DNA from: Bacteroidota bacterium
Lineage (GTDB): Bacteria; Bacteroidota; Rhodothermia; JANXDC01
NCBI GenBank assembly: GCA_025059945.1
Contig: JANXDC010000015.1
Coordinates: 62,001-126,000 of the forward strand
Length of the DNA stretch: 64,000 bases
Reading direction: 5' to 3'
Shown: positions 42,578-50,420 of the stretch, one piece after another
How the letters are laid out: each line of letters begins with the position of its first letter
How positions within the stretch are numbered: position 1 is the stretch's first letter
Position numbers and translations under genes: made by a program
Notes under the pieces: model-generated
What the model saw: only the letters and a program-made list of their open reading frames with translations
Database searches by the model: none
Told to the model about the DNA's origin: nothing

Positions 42578-42843
42578 AGGCCGTTCAGGCGCGCATCACC
42601 GGACGCGTGCAGGGCGTAGGTTTTCGATACTGGGCCTTAAGGAGAGCTCAGTTCTTGGGGCTTTCCGGTTGGGTCCGTAACGAGGCAGATGGCTCCGTAA
42701 GCCTTCTCCTTATCGGGCCGGAGCAACAGGTTGAGCAAATGCTGCTCTGGTGCCAGGATGGTCCACCAGCAGCCCGCGTGGAGGATATCCAGACGACCCC
42801 GCTGTCCAGTCTTCCCCCCATCTCTGGTTTCTCTATTCGATAA
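42574..42843 (+). CDS. acyP: Acylphosphatase
   Basis: 89 residues. Hydrolyses acyl phosphates. Contains GRVQGVGFRYWALRRA with the catalytic Arg and the phosphate loop, and GWVRNEADGSVSLLLIGPEQ with the catalytic Asn. ATG 42574 overlaps the TGA of the glycosylase gene. Last gene of its operon before the DnaA-box region. Confidence 0.95.
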   Translation: MKAVQARITGRVQGVGFRYWALRRAQFLGLSGWVRNEADGSVSLLLIGPEQQVEQMLLWCQDGPPAARVEDIQTTPLSSLPPISGFSIR

Positions 42844-42927
42844 GCCCCACATCGAAAAAAGTTCTGTTGTAGCTATAAGGCCCGTGGAAAAGAGGAAAAA
42901 CACGCTTGAGTCCCTATGACTCACAAG

Positions 42928-43237
42928 TTGTACACAGTATTACTCACATCGTGGATAACGAGAATGACGAGTTTGGGCTGCAGCGAGCGCGTTATCCACA
43001 TATTCACATATCAGAAGCCTTTTGTGCTGTTGGGTTATACACAAGTGCAACCAAGTGAAAAACCGGTGAACGAGATGTGGAAGATCGGGTTTCTTATCCG
43101 CTCCGGAGGCACATGTCATGAGTTTTCCCCAGCCAACTCACACCCTTTCCTTACACCTATCCCCATCCCTTTTCACAGCTGATATGCACCGCGTTCGGGA
43201 AACTAGCTTAATGGGAGGTTATACACATTGTGGATAA
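42928..43237. other. oriC: DnaA-box cluster, candidate replication origin
   Basis: A non-coding gap of 466 bp (42844-43309) holds six DnaA-box-like 9-mers within 310 bp. Plus strand: TTGTACACA (42928-42936), TTATCCACA (42992-43000), TTATACACA (43035-43043), TTATACACA (43219-43227). Minus strand: TTATCCACG (42950-42958) and TTATCCACA (43229-43237). Two match the strict consensus, two match TTATNCACA, and two have one mismatch. The gap is visibly richer in A+T than its surroundings. A GC-rich hairpin closes it at 43267-43286. dnaA and dnaN are not adjacent. Confidence 0.7.
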
Positions 43238-43256
43238 AATGTAAATAAGTTTCGCC

Positions 43257-43286
43257 CCAAAACAAAGGCCCGCCGTAAGGCGGGCC
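43257..43286 (-). terminator. Terminator of the split ribonucleotide reductase operon
   Basis: GGCCCGCC (43267-43274) and GGCGGGCC (43279-43286) form an 8-bp stem with a 4-nt loop. On the minus strand it is followed by TTTGTTTTGG, 23 bp after the stop of the small reductase subunit gene. It also insulates the DnaA-box region. Confidence 0.75.
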
Positions 43287-43309
43287 GATTTCTCAAATGG
43301 GTTATACGT

Positions 43310-43915
43310 TTAGTGATCACATCTGGAATAGCCGCAATCCGGATCGATGCAGACGAGGCATCCGGCCTCGATTTTCACGCTTCTACGCCCACAATCCGGG
43401 CAGAGCTTCAGCTCTGTGCTCTCTTGAGAGGGGACACGAGCTTCGGAGCCCGGCTGGCTAGATCCCGAGGGCATGCACCCGATATCCTGGAAGAAGCGCT
43501 CGATGATCTCAGCGACCTCCGCGTAGAAGGAGTGTATGTAACGGCCGTTTTTAAAGTAGCCTCCGTTGGGGTCGTAGATTCCCTTGAGCTCCTCCAGGAT
43601 GAAAGTTGCGTCCGTGGATTTCCGAAAGATGGCCGAGATCAGCCGTGTTAGCACGGCGTACTCGGCGGCCCGCGTCAGATCTTTGGAGTTAATGAAGATC
43701 TCAATGGGCCGCTTGCGGCCGTTTTCCTCAATGTAGCCCAGTGTGATGTAGACGCTATGCTTCACAAAGCCGCTGCGCAGCTTATAAACCTTCGCTTCTA
43801 CGACATCAGGACGCGTTACGATCACCCCGGAATCGGTGCCCAACTGCGGGCCGGCGATGGGTTTTTCGATTTTGATCTCCTCCACCTCGACCGGCATCGT
43901 CGGGAGTTCTAACAT
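43310..43915 (-). CDS. Class II ribonucleotide reductase, C-terminal subunit (NrdJb-like)
   Basis: 201 residues matching the C-terminal TSCPD-type domain that most class II reductases carry in one chain. KVYKLRSGFVKHSVYITLGY, EIFINSKDLTRAAEYAVLTR and LEELKGIYDPNGGYFKNGRY lead to a zinc-ribbon end LCPDCGRRSVKIEAGCLVC then DPDCGYSRC. In intact enzymes the C-terminal cysteines shuttle electrons to the active site. It follows the large chain by 58 bp, so the enzyme is encoded as two polypeptides, as in Pseudomonas NrdJab. Confidence 0.85.
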   Translation of the reverse strand: MLELPTMPVEVEEIKIEKPIAGPQLGTDSGVIVTRPDVVEAKVYKLRSGFVKHSVYITLGYIEENGRKRPIEIFINSKDLTRAAEYAVLTRLISAIFRKSTDATFILEELKGIYDPNGGYFKNGRYIHSFYAEVAEIIERFFQDIGCMPSGSSQPGSEARVPSQESTELKLCPDCGRRSVKIEAGCLVCIDPDCGYSRCDH

Positions 43916-43973
43916 GACCGCCTCCTCATGACGTTAACGGGCTTTATTGTAAGGAAGCAAACAGGGACATCGC

Positions 43974-46484
43974 TTAATTCTGATGCAGCCTAACGTCTGG
44001 CAAAGACTCAAGCTGGGGTGAGCCAGACTGTTGTCGGCGTTCCAAAAGGTGATAGACGGTTGTCAAGCGCCCGTTCGGCAGGCGCACGACCTCGTCTCCG
44101 GCCGCTTCTAACGTGGTGCCATCGGCCAGGCGAATGCGAAACCGCTTGTCTTTGATCTCTTGAAAGCGCGTCTTTTTGCCGTCCACGCTGAGAATGGGAT
44201 AGCGGCTGCCGTCTCGATACACCGTAATGCCTTTTAGGCCGTTTCTCCAGGCCTCCAGGTAGATGTTTGAGATGACCTCCGGCTCTATGTCCTCGGGCAA
44301 GTTCACCGTGGAGGAAATAGAGTGATCGATGTAGCGCTGGCAGATAGCCTGAATCCGCACGCGCATCGAGGGGTCGATGTGATGCGCCGTGCGCAGAAAA
44401 TGCTCCGGAAGCAGCTCCGCCAGATCCACGTGCTGCGCCCGCTCCGAAAGGCCATGCATGTCTAAGTAAGCCTGCACCGTGCTGTGGAAGACCCGGAAGA
44501 ACTGGTTGCCGAAGGACTCCGAACGTCGGGTATAGTACAGGGCGAAGATAGGTTCGATACCCCCGGATACCCCGATGTAGTGTCGCCCCTCGTGTTCAAA
44601 GGCCAAGACGATGTTGGAAATCGTGCCCGTGGGCGCGATCGACAGCAGGGCGATGTTGCGCAGGCCGTGTTGGCGGATCAAGGCCTGTGTTTCCGGCCAA
44701 AGCGCTTCCTGGAAAAAGGGTCCTTGGCTATAGCAGTCGAAAGCAAACAGCGGCGAAGGCCCTTTTTCGGCAGCCAGCTTCGCAGAGGCCTGATAGGCGG
44801 CGTTGGCGATGTGGGCCATCACCTGTTCCAGCAGTTCGAGGGCCGCGGGGCTGTCGTAGCCGATGCCGAGCTGGTTGAGCATGTCCGCGATGCCCATCAC
44901 GCCCAGGCCTAGCCTTCGGGTCTCGGCCGCTGCCCGGCGCTGCTTCTCCAGAGGGTTGAGCACCTCGTTCCAGCTTACCACGTTGTCCAGAAAGCGCACG
45001 GCCTCCTGGGTGGCCTCCCAAAGGCGATCCCATTCGATCGCCGCGTCGGGCCGGTAGCCGTTGCGCACAAAACGGCTCAAATTCAGCGACCCCAGGTTGC
45101 AAGCCCCCCCGTCTTCTAGCGGCACCTCGGCGCACGGATTGGTGCAGGAAATCGGACGCCCCACGTAGTTGGAGGGGCTATAGCGCACCATAGTGGACCA
45201 GAAGATGAGCCCAGGCTCGGCTGTGCGGTAGTTGCCCTCTACAAAAGCATCCCAGATATCGCGGGCCTTGACTAGGCGCCGGATCTCCCCTGTGGGCTCT
45301 GAGCCGAAATACAGCAGAAAATCTCCGCCATAGCGGATGGCTAGGTCGTAGGCGCGCTCCGGAAGCTCTATAACGTAATCCCCAAACACGTCGCGCTGGG
45401 AGGGGTCCCGCAAAAGAGCCTCATCGAGCTTCGGAAGACCCTCTTGAGAAAGAAAGCGGTTGAGCGCCTCCAGATCCTCAAACACTCGCCACAGCTCATA
45501 GGCCCGAATATCCTTGGAGGGGATACCCGAAGCGTAGTGGAGCTCCGGGCCCTGATAGGCCTGTCGCAGCGTGGAGCGCGTCAGCTTACGGTAAACCAAC
45601 AGCGCCTGCGGCCCGTAACGGGTCTGCTCGTCTACGGCCTGCATGAACTCATCGGAGACCTTGATGCTGATGTTGGCAAAACGCACCTGCGTATTTTCCA
45701 TCACCTGGCGTTCGATCTCCCGCAGTTGCCGCTCCGAAAACAGCCCCGTCCATTGGCATTGCTCCACGATCTGGCGCGTGACCCAATTCGGGATCTTTTT
45801 GACCCGGATAAAGTCCAGCACGTCCGGGTGCTTGACATCGAGGGTGATCATAAGCGCCCCGCGCCGTCCGGATTGACCGATGAGCCCCGTGGTGAGGGAA
45901 AACAGCTCCATAAAGGAGACCGCCCCCGTGGAACGATCGGCTGCGTTGTGCACCACGGAGTCCTTGGGTCTCAAGGGGGAGACGTCCACCCCAATCCCTC
46001 CGCCGAAGGAATAGGTGCGGGCGCACTCGTAAGCGGCCTGGTAGATGGCCTCAATTGAGTCCTCTGCTATCTGGGTGACGAAGCAGTTGGCCAGCGTCTT
46101 GACCCGATACAAATCTCCCGCGCCAGCGATTACGCGGCCGCCGGGGATGAAGCGCCCCTCGTACAGAAGCCGATAGAAGGCCTCCGCCCACTGCCGCCGC
46201 TTGGCTTTTTCGGGCTCGATGGCAGCCATGAAGGCGGCAAGGCGCACGAAAACGTCCTCGGGGCGCCTTTCTATCAGGTTGCCCTCGAGGTCCTTGAGAT
46301 AGTACTTCCGCTGATAGATGTTCGTGGCCAGCTCGTTGCCGCCCAGGTAATCGGGATGGCTGGGCAGCTGCCCCCTCTGCACCTTCTGGCTGAGATAGCG
46401 GTGTAGCTCCGCGTATCCGTTAACACGCTCCGGACCGATTCGTCGGGCCATCTTCCCTTGATGGGCGAACATGCGCTCTAGCAT
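43974..46484 (-). CDS. nrdJ: Adenosylcobalamin-dependent ribonucleotide reductase, catalytic subunit (NrdJa)
   Basis: 836 residues. Reduces ribonucleotides to deoxyribonucleotides using a B12-derived radical, so it works with or without oxygen. Cysteines line up with the family: Cys134 in TLANCFVTQ and Cys462 in GGACNLGSLNLS as the redox pair, Cys451 in TNPCAEVPL as the thiyl radical site with Glu453 beside it. The effector/substrate segments SFGGGIGVDVSPLRP and IAPTGTISNIV are present. It ends without the usual TSCPD/zinc domain, which is in the next gene. GGGAGG lies 11 nt before the ATG. No ATP cone was seen at the N-terminus. Confidence 0.95.
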   Translation of the reverse strand: MLERMFAHQGKMARRIGPERVNGYAELHRYLSQKVQRGQLPSHPDYLGGNELATNIYQRKYYLKDLEGNLIERRPEDVFVRLAAFMAAIEPEKAKRRQWAEAFYRLLYEGRFIPGGRVIAGAGDLYRVKTLANCFVTQIAEDSIEAIYQAAYECARTYSFGGGIGVDVSPLRPKDSVVHNAADRSTGAVSFMELFSLTTGLIGQSGRRGALMITLDVKHPDVLDFIRVKKIPNWVTRQIVEQCQWTGLFSERQLREIERQVMENTQVRFANISIKVSDEFMQAVDEQTRYGPQALLVYRKLTRSTLRQAYQGPELHYASGIPSKDIRAYELWRVFEDLEALNRFLSQEGLPKLDEALLRDPSQRDVFGDYVIELPERAYDLAIRYGGDFLLYFGSEPTGEIRRLVKARDIWDAFVEGNYRTAEPGLIFWSTMVRYSPSNYVGRPISCTNPCAEVPLEDGGACNLGSLNLSRFVRNGYRPDAAIEWDRLWEATQEAVRFLDNVVSWNEVLNPLEKQRRAAAETRRLGLGVMGIADMLNQLGIGYDSPAALELLEQVMAHIANAAYQASAKLAAEKGPSPLFAFDCYSQGPFFQEALWPETQALIRQHGLRNIALLSIAPTGTISNIVLAFEHEGRHYIGVSGGIEPIFALYYTRRSESFGNQFFRVFHSTVQAYLDMHGLSERAQHVDLAELLPEHFLRTAHHIDPSMRVRIQAICQRYIDHSISSTVNLPEDIEPEVISNIYLEAWRNGLKGITVYRDGSRYPILSVDGKKTRFQEIKDKRFRIRLADGTTLEAAGDEVVRLPNGRLTTVYHLLERRQQSGSPQLESLPDVRLHQN

Positions 46485-46521
46485 AATGCATTAGACCTCC
46501 CGTGTGTCGAAACACGTAAGC

Positions 46522-46550
46522 AAGTACGCAACCTACAGGCGGTTCGTCAA
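46522..46550 (-). promoter_or_regulatory. Promoter of the ribonucleotide reductase operon
   Basis: Minus strand TTGACG (46545-46550), 17 nt, GTACTT (46522-46527). The spacing is ideal. A small inverted repeat CGTGT/ACACG (46501-46515) lies just downstream. No NrdR box or cobalamin riboswitch was recognised. Confidence 0.5.
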
Positions 46551-46567
46551 GAAGAAGGGATGAAGTT

Positions 46568-46704
46568 TTTTCCACAGCGCGCCTTCGAGCATAAGATGGG
46601 TCAGAACCGGGCGTGCCTCCCCGTGGGGCCCTCCCAAAAGGAGGGCAAGGGACAAATCAAGTAGCATGCCAAATTTTAGCCCCGATCGTCGGCTTTTATC
46701 CACA
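46568..46704. promoter_or_regulatory. DnaA boxes upstream of the reductase promoter
   Basis: TTTTCCACA (46568-46576, one mismatch) lies 18 bp upstream of the -35 element, and a perfect TTATCCACA is at 46696-46704. Between them is a CCCTCC/GGAGGG hairpin (46629-46645). E. coli nrdAB is known to be controlled by DnaA through boxes at its promoter; a parallel arrangement here is inferred. The rest of 46485-46824 shows nothing else I can name. Confidence 0.5.
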
Positions 46705-46819
46705 ATCATCGGCCTATCTCCCAGAAAGGTCCGTTATGCAGAAACGAACCCGTCGCCCTCTGGCCCTTCAGATCCCGGCCTAGAGCAGTAGAGCAAAGAG
46801 GCTACGCGTTGCTGGCCTC

Positions 46820-46854
46820 AAAAAGGTGACGGGGCCCATGGGGGCCCCGTCACC
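46820..46854 (-). terminator. Strong terminator of the ECF-sigma envelope operon
   Basis: A perfect 13-bp stem, GGTGACGGGGCCC (46825-46837) with GGGCCCCGTCACC (46842-46854), 4-nt loop; on the minus strand followed by TTTTT (46820-46824). It lies 33 bp after the last gene of the operon. Confidence 0.85.
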
Positions 46855-46887
46855 ATAGGTAGCATAGGAGGAGGGAAGGAAAGTGGC

Positions 46888-47343
46888 TCATAGGTCGGGG
46901 TGTTGAAGAAGCCGTTCGCGCAAAGCCCGTAGCCTCGCCTCTAGCTCCCGCACCTGCCGCTCCAGGGCCTCTAGTTCGGCCTCCGGGTCCCTTCGGGGGT
47001 CATTGAAGCGTTCCAGTCGGAACCGGATCTCGGGCAGGCGCAAGAAGATCGAATCATCCCGCTCAAGCCGAAAGCGAGGAATCCAGATGCGCCGCTCAGG
47101 CCTGTAGAACCATAGCCATCCCAATAGGCCGTAGCGCCACTCGGTCTTGGGTAAGATCAAGACTCGCTCTCCGGAGTCGAGCCGAAAGGCGACCACGCCG
47201 TCTGGGTCGGGTTTAAGCTCGCGTCCATTGAGCCAGATGCGGCCCTCTTGGATGCGAATCGTATAGGCGCGTGCGCTCACGGTGTCGGAATCGGCGTGCG
47301 CCGTAAGCGCTAAGCCTAAAAACAAGATCGCCACAGAGGTCAT
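46888..47343 (-). CDS. Secreted coiled-coil protein, sigma-operon member 5
   Basis: 151 residues from ATG 47343, with AGGAGG 9 nt upstream. Signal peptide MTSVAILFLGLALTAHADSD. A beta-rich domain contains IQEGRIWLNGRELKPDPDG (from about residue 31), resembling VRNGRAYINGHEAVPGAIPEG in the 233-residue protein two genes upstream. The C-terminal 40 residues (EAELEALERQVRELEARLRA) form a predicted coiled coil. No known family was recognised. It is the last gene of the operon, 13 bp after the barrel gene and before a strong terminator. Confidence 0.75.
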   Translation of the reverse strand: MTSVAILFLGLALTAHADSDTVSARAYTIRIQEGRIWLNGRELKPDPDGVVAFRLDSGERVLILPKTEWRYGLLGWLWFYRPERRIWIPRFRLERDDSIFLRLPEIRFRLERFNDPRRDPEAELEALERQVRELEARLRALRERLLQHPDL

Positions 47344-47356
47344 CTTTACCGGCCTC

Positions 47357-48682
47357 CTATTGCAGGATGATCTGCACCCCACGTCCGCTGGTGCTTCCGA
47401 ATCGGGGATTGACCACGGCGGTGTAAATCGCCCCAAACGTATAGGTCAACCCCAGGTTGATCCAGTAGTGGTAATGCGTGGCCAACTGCCGCTGGCGCAG
47501 CAAAACCTCCTCCTCTGTTGCCCCTCGCCTAGGAAGGGAGAGTTGGTCTTGGATCCACGAGAGCCTGCCCGAAAGGTCTAGGCCCAGGCCTTTGAGCAGG
47601 CGTAAGTTGACGGATCCCCAGAACGTGAGCCTTCGCTTGCCCCAATCGTGGAAGTAGTTTAAGCCCTCTACAGAGGCGCTCGCAGAACCCCAGGGCTCTC
47701 GGAACTCCAGGGCCAGCGTAAGGTGCTGCGCCCAAAGCCCCTCCGCCGTTTTGCCGAAGATCGTCTCCTCCCGGTATCGGCTCCAGCTTGGCCCCACCCG
47801 GTAGAGGATGCGAAACTGCCGTCGGGTGGCCTCGGCGTAGGGAAAAAGATTGTATTCGAAGGCCGGTTTGAAATCCACGCTCCAGGCGAGGTTGTTGAAC
47901 GTGGAGCGCGCAAGACCGGCAAACGCTCCTGCGGACCCATGCGAGCCTAGACTCCGCACCAAAAGCGCGTTAACGCTCTGGCTCCAGTTCGTCGTCCTCA
48001 GGTCTCGGCCGCCCAACTTGAAGAGGCTCCAGCCATGGTTGTAGGCTACCGTGAGCGTAAACTTCCAATCCGGCGTGATGTGGCGCGCCGAAAGCGCACC
48101 GTAGTAGTTCGCGTATCGCTGGGATTGCTCCCCGCTGAAAAACCCGTTGGCCGATAGGCTAAAGACCCAGTTCTTCCAGCGATCCCTGGGAGGTGCGGGG
48201 TTCGTGGCATCCGAGGGGGACTCATGGACGAGCCGCAGTTGGTCCGCTATCGGGGTGCGGGCCGCATAGCGCGTCAGGCCCAGGCGCAGCATTTGCGCCA
48301 GCTTTCGGCGTTCCGTGTCGGCTGCGCTCTGAGGTGGCAGGGCGAAACGAAGCGTATCGAGAAGGCCCGCAAAACGGCGCCGCCCTTGAAAGGTGAGCGT
48401 GTACGCTACGCCCCCCGCTCCGGTCGGTTGTGTGGTTACCAGCACGTACACCTCTGCTTGCGCCGGATCCCGCACGTAATGCACAAAGGCCACCTGGGTT
48501 TGGATGTAGTCTAGGTCGCAGTGCCCGCCTGGACAGTCGACATAGACCTGGGGGGCCTGCTGCGACGCGCCCACAGACCTACTAGCTGGGGGCTGAGCGT
48601 GCAGGGGCTCGTGTGCTAAAACCGCGGCCCCAAGCAGTACACATGCCCCACAGCGCGCATGCTGGCTCCTACTCGCCCCCAT
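47357..48682 (-). CDS. Putative outer-membrane beta-barrel protein, sigma-operon member 4
   Basis: 441 residues with AGGAGG 8 nt before the ATG. Signal peptide ends near Ala29-Gln30 (EPLHAQ). An N-terminal domain has PQVYVDCPGGHCDLDYIQTQ, VAFVHYVRDPAQAEVYVLVT and YTLTFQGRRRFAGLLDTLRF, a recurring pattern in uncharacterised proteins of Bacteroidota and Gemmatimonadota as I recall them. From about residue 170 alternating amphipathic strands (WKFTLTVAYNHGWSLFKLGG, RLTFWGSVNLRLLKGLGLDL, HYWINLGLTYTFGAIY) indicate a barrel. Overlaps the preceding gene by 14 bp. Confidence 0.78.
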   Translation of the reverse strand: MGASRSQHARCGACVLLGAAVLAHEPLHAQPPASRSVGASQQAPQVYVDCPGGHCDLDYIQTQVAFVHYVRDPAQAEVYVLVTTQPTGAGGVAYTLTFQGRRRFAGLLDTLRFALPPQSAADTERRKLAQMLRLGLTRYAARTPIADQLRLVHESPSDATNPAPPRDRWKNWVFSLSANGFFSGEQSQRYANYYGALSARHITPDWKFTLTVAYNHGWSLFKLGGRDLRTTNWSQSVNALLVRSLGSHGSAGAFAGLARSTFNNLAWSVDFKPAFEYNLFPYAEATRRQFRILYRVGPSWSRYREETIFGKTAEGLWAQHLTLALEFREPWGSASASVEGLNYFHDWGKRRLTFWGSVNLRLLKGLGLDLSGRLSWIQDQLSLPRRGATEEEVLLRQRQLATHYHYWINLGLTYTFGAIYTAVVNPRFGSTSGRGVQIILQ

Positions 48683-49370
48683 TTCGGCGTCCTCCTAGGA
48701 GCTCCCGCAGCCGACGCTCGATGATCTGCTCGCGCAGTCGCTGGCGTTCTTCTAAAGTTCGATTGAGGCGCTCTAGCTCCTGTTGCAGGCTTTGGATCTG
48801 TCGTTGGTACAGGCGTTGCTGAAGCTCAAAAAGCTCGTTTAAGTGGTTGCGCAGGCGCCCCTCAAGGGCCCGCACCTGCTCGGCCGGAATCTGGTTCGCA
48901 TACGGCTCCCCAAGCAGCCGATGATACCGGGCCAGTAGCTGATCCAGCTGCACTTCCAGGGCCTGCATCTGCGTCTCCCAGGCTTGTAGGCGGGCCCTCT
49001 GAGCGGCTAGCTCTTGCTCCGGAATCTCTTGTCCCAGTAGGCCGGGTCCAAACGGAAAGGGGTTGACGAAACGGGCCCGGGGGCTTGCGCCCTCCAGGGC
49101 CTCTGCCGGCCGTAAGCGGCCGTCCACCGAGAACGCCCAGCGCCTGCCCCCGCGATCCGTGAATATTCCCCAGCTATTGGGTCCTGCGAGCACGATGCGA
49201 ATGCCGTTCAAACCCCTAAGGTCCAGGCCCTCGGGTATCGCCCCTGGAACCGCTTCATGGCCGTTGATGTAGGCCCGTCCGTTGCGCACCTCCAGGCTGG
49301 CGCTTTGGCCGCGGGCCAAGGTCGCGGCCCACAGGATCGCGCCTAGCGCCCAAACACACGAACGCCTCAT
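48669..49370 (-). CDS. Secreted coiled-coil protein, sigma-operon member 3
   Basis: 233 residues from ATG 49370, with AGGAGG about 10 nt upstream. Signal peptide MRRSCVWALGAILWAATLAR. Beta-rich domain at about 25-90 (LEVRNGRAYINGHEAVPGA, GIRIVLAGPNSWGIFTDRGG). Residues 115-225 are a long heptad-type coiled coil (AAQRARLQAWETQMQALEVQ ... LQQRLYQRQIQSLQQELERL). It shares the GRxxxNGxE motif and overall plan with the 151-residue protein at the end of the operon. Its ATG overlaps the stop of the membrane protein gene upstream. No known family recognised. Confidence 0.75.
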   Translation of the reverse strand: MRRSCVWALGAILWAATLARGQSASLEVRNGRAYINGHEAVPGAIPEGLDLRGLNGIRIVLAGPNSWGIFTDRGGRRWAFSVDGRLRPAEALEGASPRARFVNPFPFGPGLLGQEIPEQELAAQRARLQAWETQMQALEVQLDQLLARYHRLLGEPYANQIPAEQVRALEGRLRNHLNELFELQQRLYQRQIQSLQQELERLNRTLEERQRLREQIIERRLRELLGGRRNGGE

Positions 49371-49756
49371 GGGATGGACTCCTCCTGCGCACTTTGCACT
49401 TCTTGGCTTACCACCTGCTGCATCCAGACGATCTGATGCTGCACCGTTTGTAGGCGGGGTTGCAGATGGAGGCTGGGGTAATCCCACTCTAAAAGCTCAG
49501 GCCTTGTGAGGGGGTCAAGTGCCTCCGGGTTCTGGGTCCTTAGCGCGATTTCGTTGCGGGGATAAAAACGCCACCAAGCGGTTCCCGCGGCGATCGCCAG
49601 GAGCGCGGCGGCCACTAGGCGCACCCCCCAGCGACGCAAACGCCGGATGCGAACCCGGTGTCGGGCCGCCTGCCGCAACCCTTCTAGAAGCTCCGGCGGA
49701 GGGGACCAGGTGGGCGTCGCCCACCGGCGCGTCCAGTCAAAAGGCTCACAGGACAT
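49367..49756 (-). CDS. Single-pass membrane protein, candidate atypical anti-sigma factor
   Basis: 129 residues. About 44 cytoplasmic residues with an arginine-rich stretch (RHRVRIRRLRRWGVR), one membrane helix (LVAAALLAIAAGTAWW, about 48-62) and an outer-side tail of 65 residues. Its position right after an ECF sigma gene (11-bp overlap) is where anti-sigma factors lie, and the topology fits. However there is no HxxxCxxC zinc motif, and the cytoplasmic part is short for a known anti-sigma domain. The anti-sigma role is inference from context. Confidence 0.65.
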   Translation of the reverse strand: MSCEPFDWTRRWATPTWSPPPELLEGLRQAARHRVRIRRLRRWGVRLVAAALLAIAAGTAWWRFYPRNEIALRTQNPEALDPLTRPELLEWDYPSLHLQPRLQTVQHQIVWMQQVVSQEVQSAQEESIP

Positions 49757-50318
49757 AGCTCCGTTGCACCCGCTCTCGAAGTTTGCGCACCGCGTAGTGC
49801 ATACGCGCCAGAACCGTGTTCAGAGGGACGCCGAGCAATTCGGCGATTTCTCGGAAGGAAAGCTCCCCGTAGAGCCGCAGCAACACGACCTCGCGCTGGG
49901 GATCCGAAAGCTCCTCGATCCACCGCCGCAGGAGCGCCTCTTGCTCCTGGGCCTCAAGCGCCTCCAGCGGATCCGGTTCCTCCGCGCTGAGCTCCAGCTC
50001 TTGGCCGTCTTCTTCTCTGCACACCTCGGCCGACGTGGCCCGCGGGCCCGTGCCGTTTCTGCGCCAATGATCCACCCACACTCGGTAGGCGATGCGCAGC
50101 ACCCAGGGCAAAAAGCGCCCCTCATGGCGGTACTGCCGAGGCAGGGCCTCAAGAACGCGCAGGAAGGTCTCTTGAAACAGATCTCGGGCCGTCTCCGCGT
50201 TTCCGCTTCGCCAGCGCAGGAAGCTGTAGACCCGGTCCCCATAGCGCTCCACAAGCGCACCGAAGGCCCGCTCATCGCCGCGCTCTACGTAGGCCCGAAT
50301 CAACTCGGCATCGCCCAT
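49746..50318 (-). CDS. ECF-type RNA polymerase sigma factor
   Basis: 190 residues. Region 2 at about 18-88 (ALVERYGDRVYSFLRWRSGN, DLFQETFLRVLEALPRQYRH, GRFLPWVLRIAYRVWVDHWR) and region 4 at about 125-182 with the helix-turn-helix LSFREIAELLGVPLNTVLAR. A linker of about 40 acidic residues separates them. Region 3 is missing, as in all ECF sigmas. First gene of a five-gene operon whose products lie in the inner membrane, periplasm and outer membrane, so it likely answers an envelope signal and may control its own operon. Divergent from the second plsY. Confidence 0.93.
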   Translation of the reverse strand: MGDAELIRAYVERGDERAFGALVERYGDRVYSFLRWRSGNAETARDLFQETFLRVLEALPRQYRHEGRFLPWVLRIAYRVWVDHWRRNGTGPRATSAEVCREEDGQELELSAEEPDPLEALEAQEQEALLRRWIEELSDPQREVVLLRLYGELSFREIAELLGVPLNTVLARMHYAVRKLRERVQRSYVL

Positions 50319-50347
50319 CCGGTCGGCCGCGGTCTTCCCACGGATAC

Positions 50348-50357
50348 TAACGCGTTA
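50348..50357. promoter_or_regulatory. Palindrome between the ECF sigma gene and plsY2
   Basis: TAACGCGTTA, a perfect 10-bp palindrome in the 102-bp divergent gap. It could be an operator or part of an ECF promoter. I could not assign -35/-10 elements for either gene with confidence. Confidence 0.3.
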
Positions 50358-50420
50358 AAGCTTCGTTTTATTGTACGGAGATGCGGTATTTTTCGATCGC
50401 GTACAAGGGGCAGGGCCGCC

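Noticed and set aside
42916-43182. Plus-strand 88-codon frame in the DnaA-box gap
   Set aside because: No ribosome-binding site, no recognisable motif, and it runs through several DnaA boxes.
46485-46824. Cobalamin riboswitch before the B12-dependent reductase
   Set aside because: I looked for the conserved B12-box and core on the minus strand and did not see them.
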